Assembly: GCA_032622095.1 (NCBI GenBank)
Contig: CP136065.1
Coordinates: forward strand, 207,990,151-208,054,150
DNA length: 64,000 nt
Direction of reading: 5' to 3'
Origin: Siphonodentalium dalli
Lineage: Eukaryota; Mollusca; Scaphopoda; Gadilida; Siphonodentaliidae
In this document: positions 27,084 to 41,090 of the stretch, one piece after another
Layout: every line of letters starts with the position of its first letter
Numbering within the stretch: position 1 is the first letter of the stretch
Position numbers and translations under genes: made by a program
Notes under the pieces: generated by a model
The model's database searches: none
What the model saw: the letters and a program-made list of their open reading frames with translations, nothing else
What the model was told of the DNA's origin: nothing

Positions 27084-27993
27084 CTTTGTGTGACCCACAT
27101 TATGTGAGTAAAGGGGGGATGCCCAATAGCAGAAGAGTCCACATATAGAGGTACCATGTCTTGCCCACCGGAAGCTGACATAAGCTAATGATAGGCAGAG
27201 CACCCTGCTGTAACGGCAGTTTCTGATATACAGTCTCAAATATTTGGAACAGAAAAGATAGCAGAAAACCCATAGAACACACACAAAATCTGTGTTATGA
27301 TTTATGTTTCATGATAACAATTGATTAAGGCTTTGTATGACCCACATGCGTAATATAAGGTAAGTGCGAAAGCCCCATACATATTATCTGGTATATCAGG
27401 TACCGAGCACCTAATATATATCGTATCTAAATTAAAGTTATACACGCGTTTATAGATATGTTATCCATTCCCCCTAATGTTATTGTTGCTGTCCCGTAGG
27501 TAAAGTCGAAATCAAGTTATTTTACGCAGATAGGATATGTGTAAATTCGCGCAGATAGGATATGTGTAAATTTGCATGATAGATCAGCGCATTAGCTGCT
27601 GGATACCAAATTCCAAGCGGATTTAATGTAACCGTTCAAATTATACGTTTATGTTTATTTTAATATGGGATTTATTATGCCAGGATTATTTATTTATGAG
27701 TCTCTGATATTTTAATATGGGATTTATTATGTAAGGATTCACACACTATCATAAAAGGTTATATTGTTGGTGCGAATTTGGGAGGTGTCGTTGTTATCGC
27801 GACACTGATACGTGGGAGAATATAAAATGTCACATACAATAATACCGAATTATAGGTACGCGTATTTGTAGTTAAAGTGGTGTGAAACACCCCGGCAGGG
27901 CGATAAACATAAATTGAGAATGTTGGTCAAAGTAGTTATTTATCATGTATATTAAACACAATTGACAACATAATTGGCAGCTATACTTATATA

Positions 27994-28338
27994 TTAATTA
28001 AATGTAATGACTCTTGATGGCGAAATCATTTGTGTTATTTTATCGCCGATATTTGTGTCCCGAATCGAGATGCAAATATTTACAATTGTGAGTATTTCAG
28101 ACGATGTTTTCTGTGGAGTGGTGTGGTCGATTTCTTTGAAATTTTCGGCGATGTTAGTTGAAATGTTACATTCCCCATGTTGACGTAGCGGTTTATAGCT
28201 GTTTGCATAAACCCAAAGTATCATGTCAGTATGAGATTGGGGTGTTTTAAAAATAGGCTTATGGATATATAAGGTGTTAGCAGGGTGACACGACATATCC
28301 GAGCTGTTCCCCTTATGTTTAGCGTGATAACCCCGCAT
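27994..28338 (-). pseudogene. Possible Ty3/gypsy-type Pol remnant (protease region)
   Basis: This 114-codon minus-strand frame contains NTLYIHKPIF, then LWVYANSYKPLRQHGECN, then QKTSSEILTIVNICI. The order and spacing (N-x-L-P-like start, a Y-x-N-S-x-K-P-L-x-x-x-G-x-C core, then an I-L motif about 35 residues on) recall the region after the active site of aspartic proteases in metazoan Ty3/gypsy elements. The DTG active site, reverse transcriptase and LTRs are not visible. It could be chance. If real, it is a short fragment. Confidence 0.25.
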
Positions 28339-28339
28339 T

Positions 28340-28810
28340 GACCATTTTGTAGGTCAAAGTAAGGTCATGGTCACGACCCGTCTCGTACAAACATTACCCG
28401 GACATAAATACCCCTAGGTATCAATTTATGCCGATATTTCGTCGAAGGGCGCGATATGGACTTGATATGACCTTTGTGTGGTCAAGGTAAGGTCGGGGTC
28501 ATGATTGGATTGGTCGAAAAACGTTCCCTAAACAAAAATACCCCCAGGTATCAAGTTTCGTAGCGACTCGTCGAAAGGCGTAATATGACCTCGAAATGAC
28601 TATTTTGAAGGTCAGGGTATGTTCGGGGTCACGTTATGACCCGTCATAAACACTTCGCGGGTAATTACCCTTAGGTATAATTTTAGAAACTTGTACATCA
28701 GCTATCCCGGATATTGTTAACAAACAAATATATATACAGACAGACGCCCCCAAAAATTATATATGTATATTCGAAGATGATACAGCAGACAACCAGACAA
28801 ACAGACAGAC
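28340..28810 (+). mobile_element. Modular dispersed repeat, ~125-bp units
   Basis: Three diverged units each carry 'ggtcaaggtaaggtc' or 'ggtcagggt', then 'ggtcatg/cacg', then 'aataccccYaggtat' and 'tcgtcgaaRggcg'. The tail ends in CAGACAGAC and an AT stretch. The style is common in molluscan and other invertebrate genomes. No enzyme is encoded. Confidence 0.6.
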
Positions 28811-29229
28811 ATAAACATATTATAACTTACTCATTAGTATTCTAGCATGCAGTATCAGGAAGGGGTTTTTATAAACACGAATAATGTGGCAAGAGAACGG
28901 GGAGGATGTCTGCTGAGCATATTAAAGAAAAGGCTGGTGTTTTATGGTCAGTGTCCCAATTCTGTGCAGACAAATTGTTCCTCGTTCTCTTGACATAACT
29001 TTTGCAGTGGAGAGTAGGATTCTGGAGCGGTTTAATGTAATTTTGAAAAGGTTTTGGAACGTACCCCCTAAAGTTTATTTATTTATGCCAAAGGTGTAAT
29101 TTGGAATTTTAGATTTATATAAATAGGTTGATGTTTTGGAAAAGGTGCCAAAGTTTTTGGTAGGGTCATCATCAGTTGCAGCTTGCTGACTTGTGCCATG
29201 CTAATCGCATGTCACATATATGTTTCGAC

Positions 29230-32200
29230 TCTTTATCGTTAAGATGGCTATTCATATCGTTAATATGGCTATTCCTATCGTTAATATGGCTATTCATATC
29301 GTCAAGACGGCTATTCACATCGTTAATATGGCTATTCATATCGTTAATATGGCTATTCATATCGTTAATATGGCTATTCATATCGTTAAGACGGCTATTC
29401 ACATCGTTAATATGGCTATTCAAATCATTAATATGGCTACTCATATCGTTAATATGGCTATTCATATCGTTAAGATGGCTATTCACATCGTTAATATGGC
29501 TATTCACATCGTTAAGATGGCTATTCATATCGTTAAGATGGCTATTCACATCGTTAAGATGACTATACATATCGTTAAGACGGCTATTCACATCGTTAAT
29601 ATGGCTATTCATATTGTTAATATGACTATTCATATCGTTAATATGGCTATTCATGTCGTTAATATGGCTATCCATATCGTTAAGATGGCTATTAATATCG
29701 TTAAGAGGGTTATTCATATCGTTAAGATGGCTATTCATATCGTTAAGACGGCTATTCATATCGTTAAGGTGGCTATATATTCATATCGTTAAGATGGCTA
29801 TTCATATCGTTAAGAATGCTACTCATATCGTTAAGATGTCTACTCATATCGTTAAGATGTCTACTCCTCTCGTTAATATGGCTATTCATTTCGTTAAGGT
29901 GACTTTTCATATCGTTAATATGGCTATTCATATCGTTAAGGTGGCTATTCATATCGTTAATATGGCTATTCATATCGTTAAGATGGCTATTCATATCGTT
30001 AAGATGGCTATTCATATCGTTAAGATGGTTATTCATATCGTTAATATGGCTATTCACATCGTTAAGATGGCTATTAATATCGTTAATATGGCTATTCACA
30101 TCGTTAAGATGGCTATTAATATCGTTAAGATGGCTATTCATATCGTTAATATGGCTATTAATATAGTTAAGACGGCTATTCATATCGTTAAGGCGGCTAT
30201 TCATATCGTTAATATGGCTATTCATATCGTTAAGACGGCTATTCATATCGTTAATATGGCTATTCACATCGTTAAGATGGCTATTCATATCGTTAATATG
30301 GCTATTCACATCGTTAATATGGCTATTCATATCGTTAATATGGCTATTCACATCGTTAATATGGCTATTCATATCGTTAATATGGCTATTCATATCGTTA
30401 ATATGGCTATTCACATCGTTAATATGGCTATTCATATCGTTAATACGGCTATTCATATCGTTAAGGTGGCTATTCATATCGTTAATATGGCTATTCACAT
30501 CGTAAATATGGCTATTCATATCGTTAATATGGCTATTCATATCGTTAATATGGCTATTCACATCGTTAATATGGCTATTCATATAGTTAAGACGGCTATT
30601 CATATCGTTAATATGGCTATTCATATCGTTAATATGGCTATTCACATCGTTAAGATGGCTATTCACATCGTTAAGATGGCTATTAATATCGTTAATGTGG
30701 CTATTCACATCGTTAAGATGGCTATTAATATCGTTAATATGGCTATTCATATCGTTAATATGGCTATTCATATAGTTAAGACGGCTATTCATATCGTTAA
30801 GGCGGCTATTCATATCGTTAATATGGCTATTCATATCGTTAAGATGGCTATTCATATCGTTAAGACGCCTATTCATATCGTTAATATGGCTATTCATAGC
30901 GTTAAGACGGCTATTCATATCGTTAAGACGGCTATTCATATCGGTAAGACGGCTATTCGTATCGTTAAGACGGCTATTCATATCGTTAAGACGGCTATTC
31001 ATATCGTTAATATGGCTATTCATAGCGTTAAGACGGCTATTCATATCGTTAAGACGGCTATTCATATCGGTAAGACGGCTATTCATATCGTTAAGACGGC
31101 TATTCGTATCGTTAAGACGGCTATTCATATCGTTAATATGGCTATTAATATCGTTAATATGGCTATTCATATCGTTAATATGGCTATTCATGTCGTTAAT
31201 ATGGCTATTCATATCGTTAATATGGCTATTCATATCGTTAATATGGCTATTCATATTGTTAATATGGCTATTCATATCATTAATATGGCTATTCATATGG
31301 TTAATATGGCTATTCATATCGTTAATATGGCTATTCAATTCGTTAAGGTGGCTATTCATATCGTTAAGATGGCTATTTATATCGTTAATGGCTATTCATA
31401 TCGTTAAGATGGCTATTCATATCGTTAAGATGGCTATTCATATCGTTAAGGTGGCTATTCATATCGTTAAGATGGCTATTCATATCGTTAAGATGGCTAT
31501 TCATATCGTTAATATGGCTATTCATATCGTTAAGACGGCTATTCATATCGTTAATATGGCTATTCATATTGTTAATATGGCTATTCATATCGTTAAGACG
31601 GCTATTCATTTCGTTAATGTGGCTATTCATATCGTTAATATGGCTATTCATATCGTTAAGATGGCTATTCATATCGTTCATATGGCTATTCACATCGTTA
31701 ATATGGCTATTCGTATCGTTAAGACGGCTATTCATCGTTAATACGGCTAATCATATCGTTAAGGTGGCTATTCATATCGTTAATATGGCTATTCATGTCG
31801 TTAAGATGGCTATTCATATCGTTAATATGGCTATTCAATTCGTTAATATGGCTATTTATATCGTTAATGGCTATTCATATCGTTAAGATGGCTATTCATA
31901 TCGTTACGATGGCTATTGATATCGTTAAGGTGGCTATTCATATCGTTAATATGGCTATTCATATCGTTAAGATGGCTATTCATATCGTTAATATGGCTAT
32001 TCATTTCGTTAATATGGCTATTCATATCGTTTAGGTGGCTATTAATATCGTTAAGATGGCTATTCATATCGTTAAGATGACTATTAATATCGTTAATATG
32101 GCTATTCATATCGTTAAGGTGGCTATTCATATCGTTAAGATGGCTATTTATATCGTTAAGATGGCTATTCATATCCTTAAAATGGCTATTCTTATCGTTA

Positions 32201-35200
32201 ATATGGCTATTAATATCGTTAATATGGCTATTCATATCGTTAAGGTGGCTATTCATATCGTTAAGATGGCTATTTATATCGTTAAGATGGCTATTCATAT
32301 CCTTAAAATGGCTATTCATATCGTTAATATGGCTATTAATATCGTTAATATGGCTATTCATATCGTTAAGGTGGCTATTCATATCGTTAAGATGGCTATT
32401 TATATCGTTAATGGCTATTCATATCGTTAAGATGGCTATTCACATCGTTAAGATGGCTATTCATATTGTTAATATGGCTATTCATATCATTAATATGGCT
32501 ATTCATATGGTTAATATGGCTATTCATATCGTTAATATGGCTATTCAATTCGTTAAGGTGGCTATTCATATCGTTAAGATGACTATTTATATCGTTAATG
32601 GCTATTCATATCGTTAAGATGGCTATTCATATCGTTAAGATGGCTATTCATATCGTTAAGGTGGCTATTCATATCGTTAATATGGCTATTCATATCGTTA
32701 AGATGGCTATTCATATCGTTAATATGGCTATTCATATCGTTAAGACGGCTATTCATATCGTTAATATGGCTATTCATATCGTTAATATGGCTATTCATAT
32801 CGTTAAGACGGCTATTCATTTCGTTAATGTGGCTATTCATATCGTTAATATGGCTATTCATATCGTTAAGATGGCTATTCATATCGTTCATATGGCTATT
32901 CACATCGTTAATATGGCTATTCGTATCGTTAAGACTGCTATTCATCGTTAATACGGCTATTCATATCGTTAAGGCGGCTATTCATATCGTTAATATGGCT
33001 ATTCATGTCGATAAGATGGCTATTCATATCGTTAATATGGCTATTCATATCGTTAATATGGCTATTTATATCGTTAATGGCTATTCATATCGTTAAGATG
33101 GCTATTCATATCGTTACGATGGCTATTCATATCGTTAAGGTGGCTATTCATATCGTTAATATGGCTATTCATATCGTTAAGATGGCTATTCATATCGTTA
33201 ATATGGCTATTCATTTCGTTAATATGGCTATTCATATCGTTAAGGTGGCTATTCATATCGTTAAGATGGCTATTCATATCGTTAAGATGACTATTAATAT
33301 CGTTAATATGGCTATTCATATCGTTAAGGTGGCTATTCATATCGTTAAGATGGCTATTTATATCGTTAAGATGGCTATTCATATCCTAAAAATGGCTATT
33401 CATATCGTTAATATGGCTATTAATATCGTTAATATGGCTATTCATATCGTTAAGGTGGCTATTCATATCGTTAAGATGGCTATTTATATCGTTAATGGCT
33501 ATTCATATCGTTAAGATGGCTATTCACATCGTTAAGATGGCTATTCATATCGTTAATGGCTATTCATATCGTTAAGATGGCTATTCACATCGTTAAAATG
33601 GCTATTCATATCGTTAATATGGCTATTAATATCGTTAATATGGCTATTAATATCGTTAAGATGGCTATTCATATCGTTAATATGGCTATTAATATCGTTA
33701 ATATGGCTATTAGTATCGTTAATATGGCTATTAATATCGTTAATATGGCTATTCATATCGTTAATATGGCTATTCAATTCGTTAAGGTGGCTATTCATAT
33801 CGTTAAGATGGCTATTCATATAGTTAATGGCTATTAATATCGTTAAGATGGCTATTCATATCCTTAAAATGGCTATTCATATCGTTAAGATGGCTATTAA
33901 TATCGTTAAGACGGCTATTCATTTCGATAAGGTGGCTATTTATATCGTTAATATGGCTATTCATATCGTTAAGATGGCTATTCATATCGTTAAGACTGCT
34001 ACGCATATCGCTAAGACGGCTACTCATATCGTTAAGTCGGCTATTCATTTCGCTAAGGTGACTATTCATATCGTTAATATGGCTATTTATTTCGTTAAGG
34101 TGGCTATTAATATCGTGAAGATGGCTATTCATATCGTTGAGACGGCTACTCATATCGTTAAGACGGCTATTCATTTCGTTAAGGTGGCTATTAATATCGT
34201 TAAGACGGCTACTCATATCGTTAAGACGGCTATTTATTTCGTTAAGGTGGCTATTAATATCGTGAAGATGGCTATTCATATCATTAAGGTGGCTACTCAT
34301 ATCGTTAAGGTGGCTATTTATTTCGTTAAGGTGGCTATTAATATCGTGAAGATGGCTATTCATATCGTTGAGACGGCTACTCATATCGTTAAGACGGCTA
34401 CTCATATCGTTAAGACGGCTATTAATATCGTTAAGGTGGCTATTCATATCGTTAAGACGGCTATTCATATCGTTAAGACGGCTATTTATTTCGTTAAGGT
34501 GGCTATTTATTTCGTTAAGGTGGCTATTAATATCGTGAAGATGGCTATTCATATCGTTGAGACGGCTACTCATATCGTTAAGACGGCTACTCATATCGTT
34601 AAGACGGCTATTAATATCGTTAAGGTGGCTATTCATATCGTTAAGACGGCTACTCATATCGTTAAGACGGCTACTCATATCGTTAAGACGGCTATTAATA
34701 TCGTTAAGGTGGCTATTAATATCGTTAAGACGGCTATTCATATCGTTAAGACGGCTATTCATATCGTTAAGATGGCTATTCACATCGTTAAGACGGCTAT
34801 TCATATCGTTAAGACGGCTATTTATTTCGTTAAGGTGGCTATTTATTTCGTTAAGGTGGCTATTAATATCGTGAAGATGGCTATTCATATCGTTGAGACG
34901 GCTACTCATATCGTTAAGACGGCTACTCATATCGTTAAGACGGCTATTAATATCGTTAAGGTGGCTATTCATATCGTTAAGACGGCTACTCATATCGTTA
35001 AGACGGCTATTCATATCGTTAAGGTGGCTATTCATATCGTTAAGGTGGCTATTCATATCGTTGAGACGGCTACTCATATCGTTAAGACGGCTACTCATAT
35101 CGTTAAGACGGCTATTCATTATCGTTAAGATGGCTACTCATATCGTTAAGACGGCTATTCATATCGTTAAGATGGCTATTCACATCGTTAAGATGGCTAT

Positions 35201-38200
35201 TCATATCGTTAAGACAGCTATTCATATCGTTAAGACAGCTATTCATATCGTTAAGACGGCTACTCATATCGTTAAGACGGCTATTAATATCGTTAAGGTG
35301 GCTATTCATATCGTTAAGACAGCTATTCATATCGTTAAGACGGCTACTCATATCGTTAAGACGGCTATTAATATCGTTAAGGTGGCTATTCATATCGTTA
35401 AGACGGCTATTCATATCGTTAAGACGGCTATTCATATCGTTAAGATGGCTATTCACATCGTTAAGATGGCTATTCATATCGTTAATGGCTATTCATATCG
35501 TTAAGATGGCAATTCACATCGTTAAAATGGCTATTCATATCGTTAATATGGCTATTAATATCGTTAATATGGCTATTAATATCGTTAAGATGGCTATTAA
35601 TATCGTTAAGGTGGCTATTCATATCGTTAAGACAGCTATTCGTATCGTTAAGACGGCTACTCATATCGTTAAGACGGCTATTAATATCGTTAAGGTGGCT
35701 ATTCATATCGTTAAGGTGGCTATTCATATCGTTAAGACGGCTACTCATATCGTTAAGACGGCTATTAATATCGTTAAGGTGGCTATTCATTTCGTTAAAG
35801 TGGCTATTAATATCGTTAAGACGGCTACTCTTATCGTTAAGACGGCTACTCATTTCGTTAATATGGCTATTCATATCGTTAATATGGCTATTCATTTCGT
35901 TAAGGTGGCTATTAATATCGGTAAGACGGCCATTCATATCGTTAAGACTGATACTCATATCATTAAGACGGCTATTCATATCGTTAATACGGCTATTCAT
36001 ATTGTTAGGACGGCTATTCATATCGTTAAGTTAGCTATTCATATCTTTAAGACGGCTATTCATATCGTTAATATGGCTATTTGTATCGTTAAGATGGCTA
36101 TTCATATCGTTAAGACTGCTACTCATCTCGTTAATATGGCTATTTGTATCGTTAAGATGGCTATTCATATCGTTAAGACTGCTACTCATCTCGTTGAGAC
36201 GGCTACTCATATCGTTAAGATGGCTATTCATATCGTTAAGATGGCTGTTCATATCGTTAAGATGACTATTCATATCGTTAAGGTGATTATTCATATCGTT
36301 AGTATGGCTATTCATATCGTTAAGATGGCTATTCCTATCGTTAATGTGGCTATTCATATCGTTAGGATGGCTATTCATATCGTTAATATGGTTATTCATA
36401 TTGTTAATATGGCTATTCATATCGTTAAGATGGCTATTCATATCGTTAATATGGCTATTCATATCGTTAAGATGGCTATTCCTATCGTTAATGTGGCTAT
36501 TCATATCGTTAGGATGGCTATTCATATCGTTAATATGGCTATTCATATCGTTAATATGGTTATTCATATCGTTAATATGGTTATTCATATCGTTAATATG
36601 GCTATTCATATCGTTAATGGCTATTCATATCGTTAATATGGCTATTAGTAACGTTAATATGACTATTAGTATTGTTAATATGGCTATTCGTATCGTTAAG
36701 ACGGCTATTCATATCGTTAAGACGGATATTCATAACGTTAAGACGGCTATTCATATCGTTCAGATGGCTATGCATATCGTTAAGATGGCTATGCATATCG
36801 TTAAGGCGGTTATTCATATCGTTAAGATGGCTATGAATATCGTTAAGATGGCTATGCATATCGTTAAGGCGGCTATTCATATCGTTAAGATGGCTATTCA
36901 TATCGTTAAGACGGCTATTCATATCGTTAAGATGGCTATTCATATCGTTAAGATGGCTATTGATATCGTTAATATGGCTATTCATATCGTTAAGACGGCT
37001 ATTCATATCGTTAATGGCTATTCATAGCGTTAGTATGGCTATTCATATCGCTAATATGGCTAATCGTATCGTTTGACTATTAGTATCGTTGATATGGCTC
37101 TTCGTATCGTTAAGACGGCTATTCATATTGTTAAGACGGATATTCATATCGTTAAGACGGCTATTCATATCGTTAAGATGGCTATTCTATCGTCAATACG
37201 GCTATTCGCATTGTTAATATGGCTATTCATATCGTTAATACGGCCACTCATATCGTTAATATGGCTATGCATGTCGTTAATATGGCTATTCATATCGTTA
37301 AGATGGCTATTCATTTCGTTAAGACGGCTATTCGTATCGTTAATATGCCTATTAATATCGTTAATGTGGCTATTCATATCGTTAAGACGGCTATTCAATT
37401 CGTTAATGTGGCTATTCGTATCGTTAAGGTGGCTATTCATATCGTTAAGATGGCTATTTATATCGCTAATGGCTATTCATATCGTTAAGATGGCTATTCA
37501 TATCCTTAAAATGGCTATTCATATAGTTAATATGGCTATTCATATCGTTAATATGGCTATTCAATTCGTTAAGGTGGCTATTCATATCGTTAATATGGCT
37601 ATTCAATTCGTTAAGGTGGCTATTCATATCGTTAAGATGGCTATTTATATCGTTAATGGCTATTCACATCGTTAAGATGGCTATTCATATCGTTAAGATG
37701 GCTATTTATATCGTTAAGATGGCTATTTATATCGTTAATGGCTATTCATATCGTTAAGATGGCTATTCATATCCTTAAAATGGCTATTAATATCGTTATT
37801 ATGGCTATTCATATCGTTAATATGGCTATTCAATTCGTTAAGGTGGCTATTCATATCGTTAAGATGGCTATTCATATAGTTAATAGCTATTAATATCGTT
37901 AAGATGGCTATTCATATCCTTAAAATGGCTATTCATATCGTTAAGATGGCTATTAATATCGTTAAGACGGCTATTAATTTCGATAAGGTGGCTATTTATA
38001 TCGTTAAGATGGCTATTCATATCGTTAAGATGGCTATTCATATCGTTAAGACTGCTACGCATATCGTTAAGACGGCTACTCATATCGTTAAGACGGCTAT
38101 TCATTTCGTTAAGGTGACTATTCATATCGTTAATATGGCTATTTATTTCGTTAAGGTGGCTATTAATATCGTGAAGATGGCTATTCATATCGTTGAGACG

Positions 38201-41090
38201 GCTACTCATATCGTTAAGACGGCTACTCATATCGTTAATATGGCTATTCATTTCGTTAAGGTGGCTATTCATATCGTTAAGATGGCTATTCATATAGTTG
38301 AGACGGCTACTCATATCGTTAAGACGGCTATTAATATCGTTAAGGTGGCTATTAATATCGTTAAGGTGACTATTCATATCGTTAATATGGCTATTTATTT
38401 CGTTAAGGTGGCTATTAATATCGTTAAGGTGGCTATTCATATCGTTAAGACGGCTATTCATATCGTTAAGACGGCTACTCATATCGTTAAGGTGGCTATT
38501 CATATCGTTAAGATGGCTATTCATATCATTAAGGTGGCTACTCATATCGTTAAGGTGGCTATTCATTATCGTTAATATGGCTATTCATATAGTTAAGGTG
38601 GCTATTCATATCGTTAATATGGCTATTCACATCGTTAATATGGCTATTCATATCATTAAGACGGCTACTCATATCGTTAATATGGCTATTAATATCGTGA
38701 AGATGGCTATTCATTATCGTTAAGATGGCTATTCATATCGTTAAGACGGCTACTCATATCGTTAAGACGGCTATTAATATCGTTAAGGTGGCTACTCATA
38801 TCGTTAAGGTGGCTATTCATTATCGTTAATATGGCTATTCATATCGTTAATATGGCTATTCATATCGTTAAGATGACTATTCATATCATTAAGGTGGCTA
38901 CTCATATCGTTAAGGTGGCTATTCATTATCGTTAATATGGCTATTCATATAGTTAAGGTGGCTATTCATATCGTTAATATGGCTACTCATATCGTTGAGA
39001 CGGCTACTCATATCGTTAAGACGGCTACTCATATCGTTAATATGGCTATTAATATCGTGAAGATGGCTATTCATTATCGTTAAGATGGCTATTCATATCG
39101 TTAAGACGGCTACTCATATCGTTAAGACGGCTATTAATATCGTTAAGGTGGCTATTCATATCGTTAAGACAGCTATTCATATCGTTAAGACGGCTACTCA
39201 TATCGTTAAGACGGCTATTAATATCGTTAAGGTGGCTATTCATATCGTTAGGACGGCTATTCATATCGTTAAGACGGCTACTCATATCGTTAAGACGGCT
39301 ATTAATATCGTTAAGGTGGCTATTCATTTCGTTAAAGTGGCTATTAATATCGTTAAGACGGCTACTCTTATCGTTAAGACGGCTACTCATATCATTAAGA
39401 TGGCTATTCATATCGTTAATATGGCTATTCATATCGTTAATATGGCTATTCATTTCGTTAAGGTGGCTATTAATATCGGTAAGACGGCCATTCATATCGT
39501 TAAGACTGATAATCATATCATTAAGACGGCTATTCATATCGTTAATACGGCTATTCATATTGTTAGGACGGCTATTCATATCGTTAAGGTAGCTATTCAT
39601 ATCTTTAAGACGGCTATTCATATCGTTAATATGGCTATTTGTATCGTTAAGATGGCTATTCATATCGTTAAGACTGCTACTCATCTCGTTAAGATGGCTA
39701 CTCATATCGTTAAGATGGCTATTCATATCGTTAAGATGGCTGTTCATATCGTTAAGATGACTATTCATATCGTTAAGGTGATTATTCATATCGTTAATAT
39801 GGCTATTCATATCGTTAAGATGGCTATTCCTATCGTTAATGTGGCTATTCATATCGTTAGGATGGCTATTAATATCGTTAATATGGTTATTCATATCGTT
39901 AATATGGCTATTCATTTCGTTAAGACGGCTATTCATATAGTTAAGATGGCTATCCATTTCGTTAAGGTGGCTATTCATATCGTTAAGACGGCTATTCATC
40001 GTTAATATGGTTATTCATATCGTTAATATGGCTATTCATTTCGTTAAGACGGCTATTCATATCGTTAAGACGGCTATTCATCGTTAATATGGTTATTCAT
40101 ATCGTTCATACGGCTATTCACATCGTTAAGACGGCTATTCATATCGTTAATGGCTATTCATATCGTTAAGGTGGCTATTCATATCGTTCATACGGCTATT
40201 CACATCGTTAAGACGGCTATTCATATCGTTAATGGCTATTCATATCGTTAATGGCTATTCATATCGTTAATATGGCTATTCATATCGTTAATATGGCTAT
40301 TCATATCGTTAAGATGGATATTCATAACGTTAAGACGGCTATTCATATCGTTCAGATGGCTATGCATATCGTTAAGATGGCTATGCATATCGTTAAGGCG
40401 GTTATTCATATCGTTAAGATGGCTATGAATATCGTTAAGATGGCTATGCATATCGTTAAGGCGGCTATTCATATCGTTAAGATGGCTATGAATATCGTTA
40501 AGACGGCTATTAATATCGTTAAGATGGCTATTCATATCGTTAAGATGGCTATTAATATCGTTAATATGGCTATTCATATCGTTAAGACGGCTATTCATAT
40601 CGTTAATGGCTATTCATAGCGTTAGTATGGCTATTCATATCGGTAATATGGCTATTCGTATCGTTTGACTATTAGTATCGTTGATATGGCTCTTCGTATC
40701 GTTAAGACGGCTATTCATATTGTTAAGACGGATATTCATATCGTTAAGACGGCTATTCATATCGTTAAGATGGCTATTCTATCGTCAATACGGCTATTCG
40801 CATCGTTAATATGGCTATTCATATCGTTAATACGGCCACTCATATCGTTAATATGGCTATGCATGTCGTTAATATGGCTATTCATATCGTTAAGATGGCT
40901 ATTCTTTTCGTTAAGACGGCTATTCGTATCGTTAATATGCCTATTAATATCGTTAATGTGGCTATTCATATCGTTAAGACTGCTATTAATATGGTTAAGA
41001 CGGCTATTCATATAGTTAAGACGGTTATTCATATCGTTATTATGGATATTCATATCGTTAAGACGGCTATTCAAATCGTTAATATGGCCA
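29230..41090. repeat. 21-bp minisatellite, block 2 (about 565 units) with higher-order repeats
   Basis: Same unit as block 1. Higher-order duplication is visible. The segment from 31385 recurs from 32595 (offset 1,209-1,210 bp, including the same ATTCATCGTT slip at 31733 and 32942). The segment 33.83-37.4 kb recurs at 37.88-41.0 kb (offset 4.06 kb falling to about 3.56-3.60 kb). The frame is shifted by about 18 minus-2 slips (GTTAATGGCTATTC), four other minus-2 slips (ATTCATCGTT) and six plus-1 slips (ATTCATTATCGTT). CTATGCAT variants occur only in two matching patches at 36.76-36.87 and 40.35-40.5 kb. The longest minus frame is 29773-31359. Confidence 0.95.

Larger units (their letters stand above)
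27084..29229. other. Spacer between the two 21-bp blocks
   Basis: No clear gene. 'gctttgtgtgacccacat' at the left edge recurs as 'gctttgtatgacccacat' near 27332. Two 25-bp direct repeats (GCAGATAGGATATGTGTAAA) lie at 27520-27570, and TTTTAATATGGGATTTATTA is duplicated near 27658 and 27711. A possible retrotransposon remnant and a modular dispersed repeat are listed separately. Nothing is recognised at 28811-29229. Confidence 0.6.

Noticed and set aside
26724-27284. Minus frame joining spacer sequence to array units
   Set aside because: The spacer part has no recognisable signal peptide or domain. It is most likely a chance read-through.
21753-41090. CRISPR-like array
   Set aside because: The units are head to tail with no unique spacers, and the context is a eukaryotic genome.
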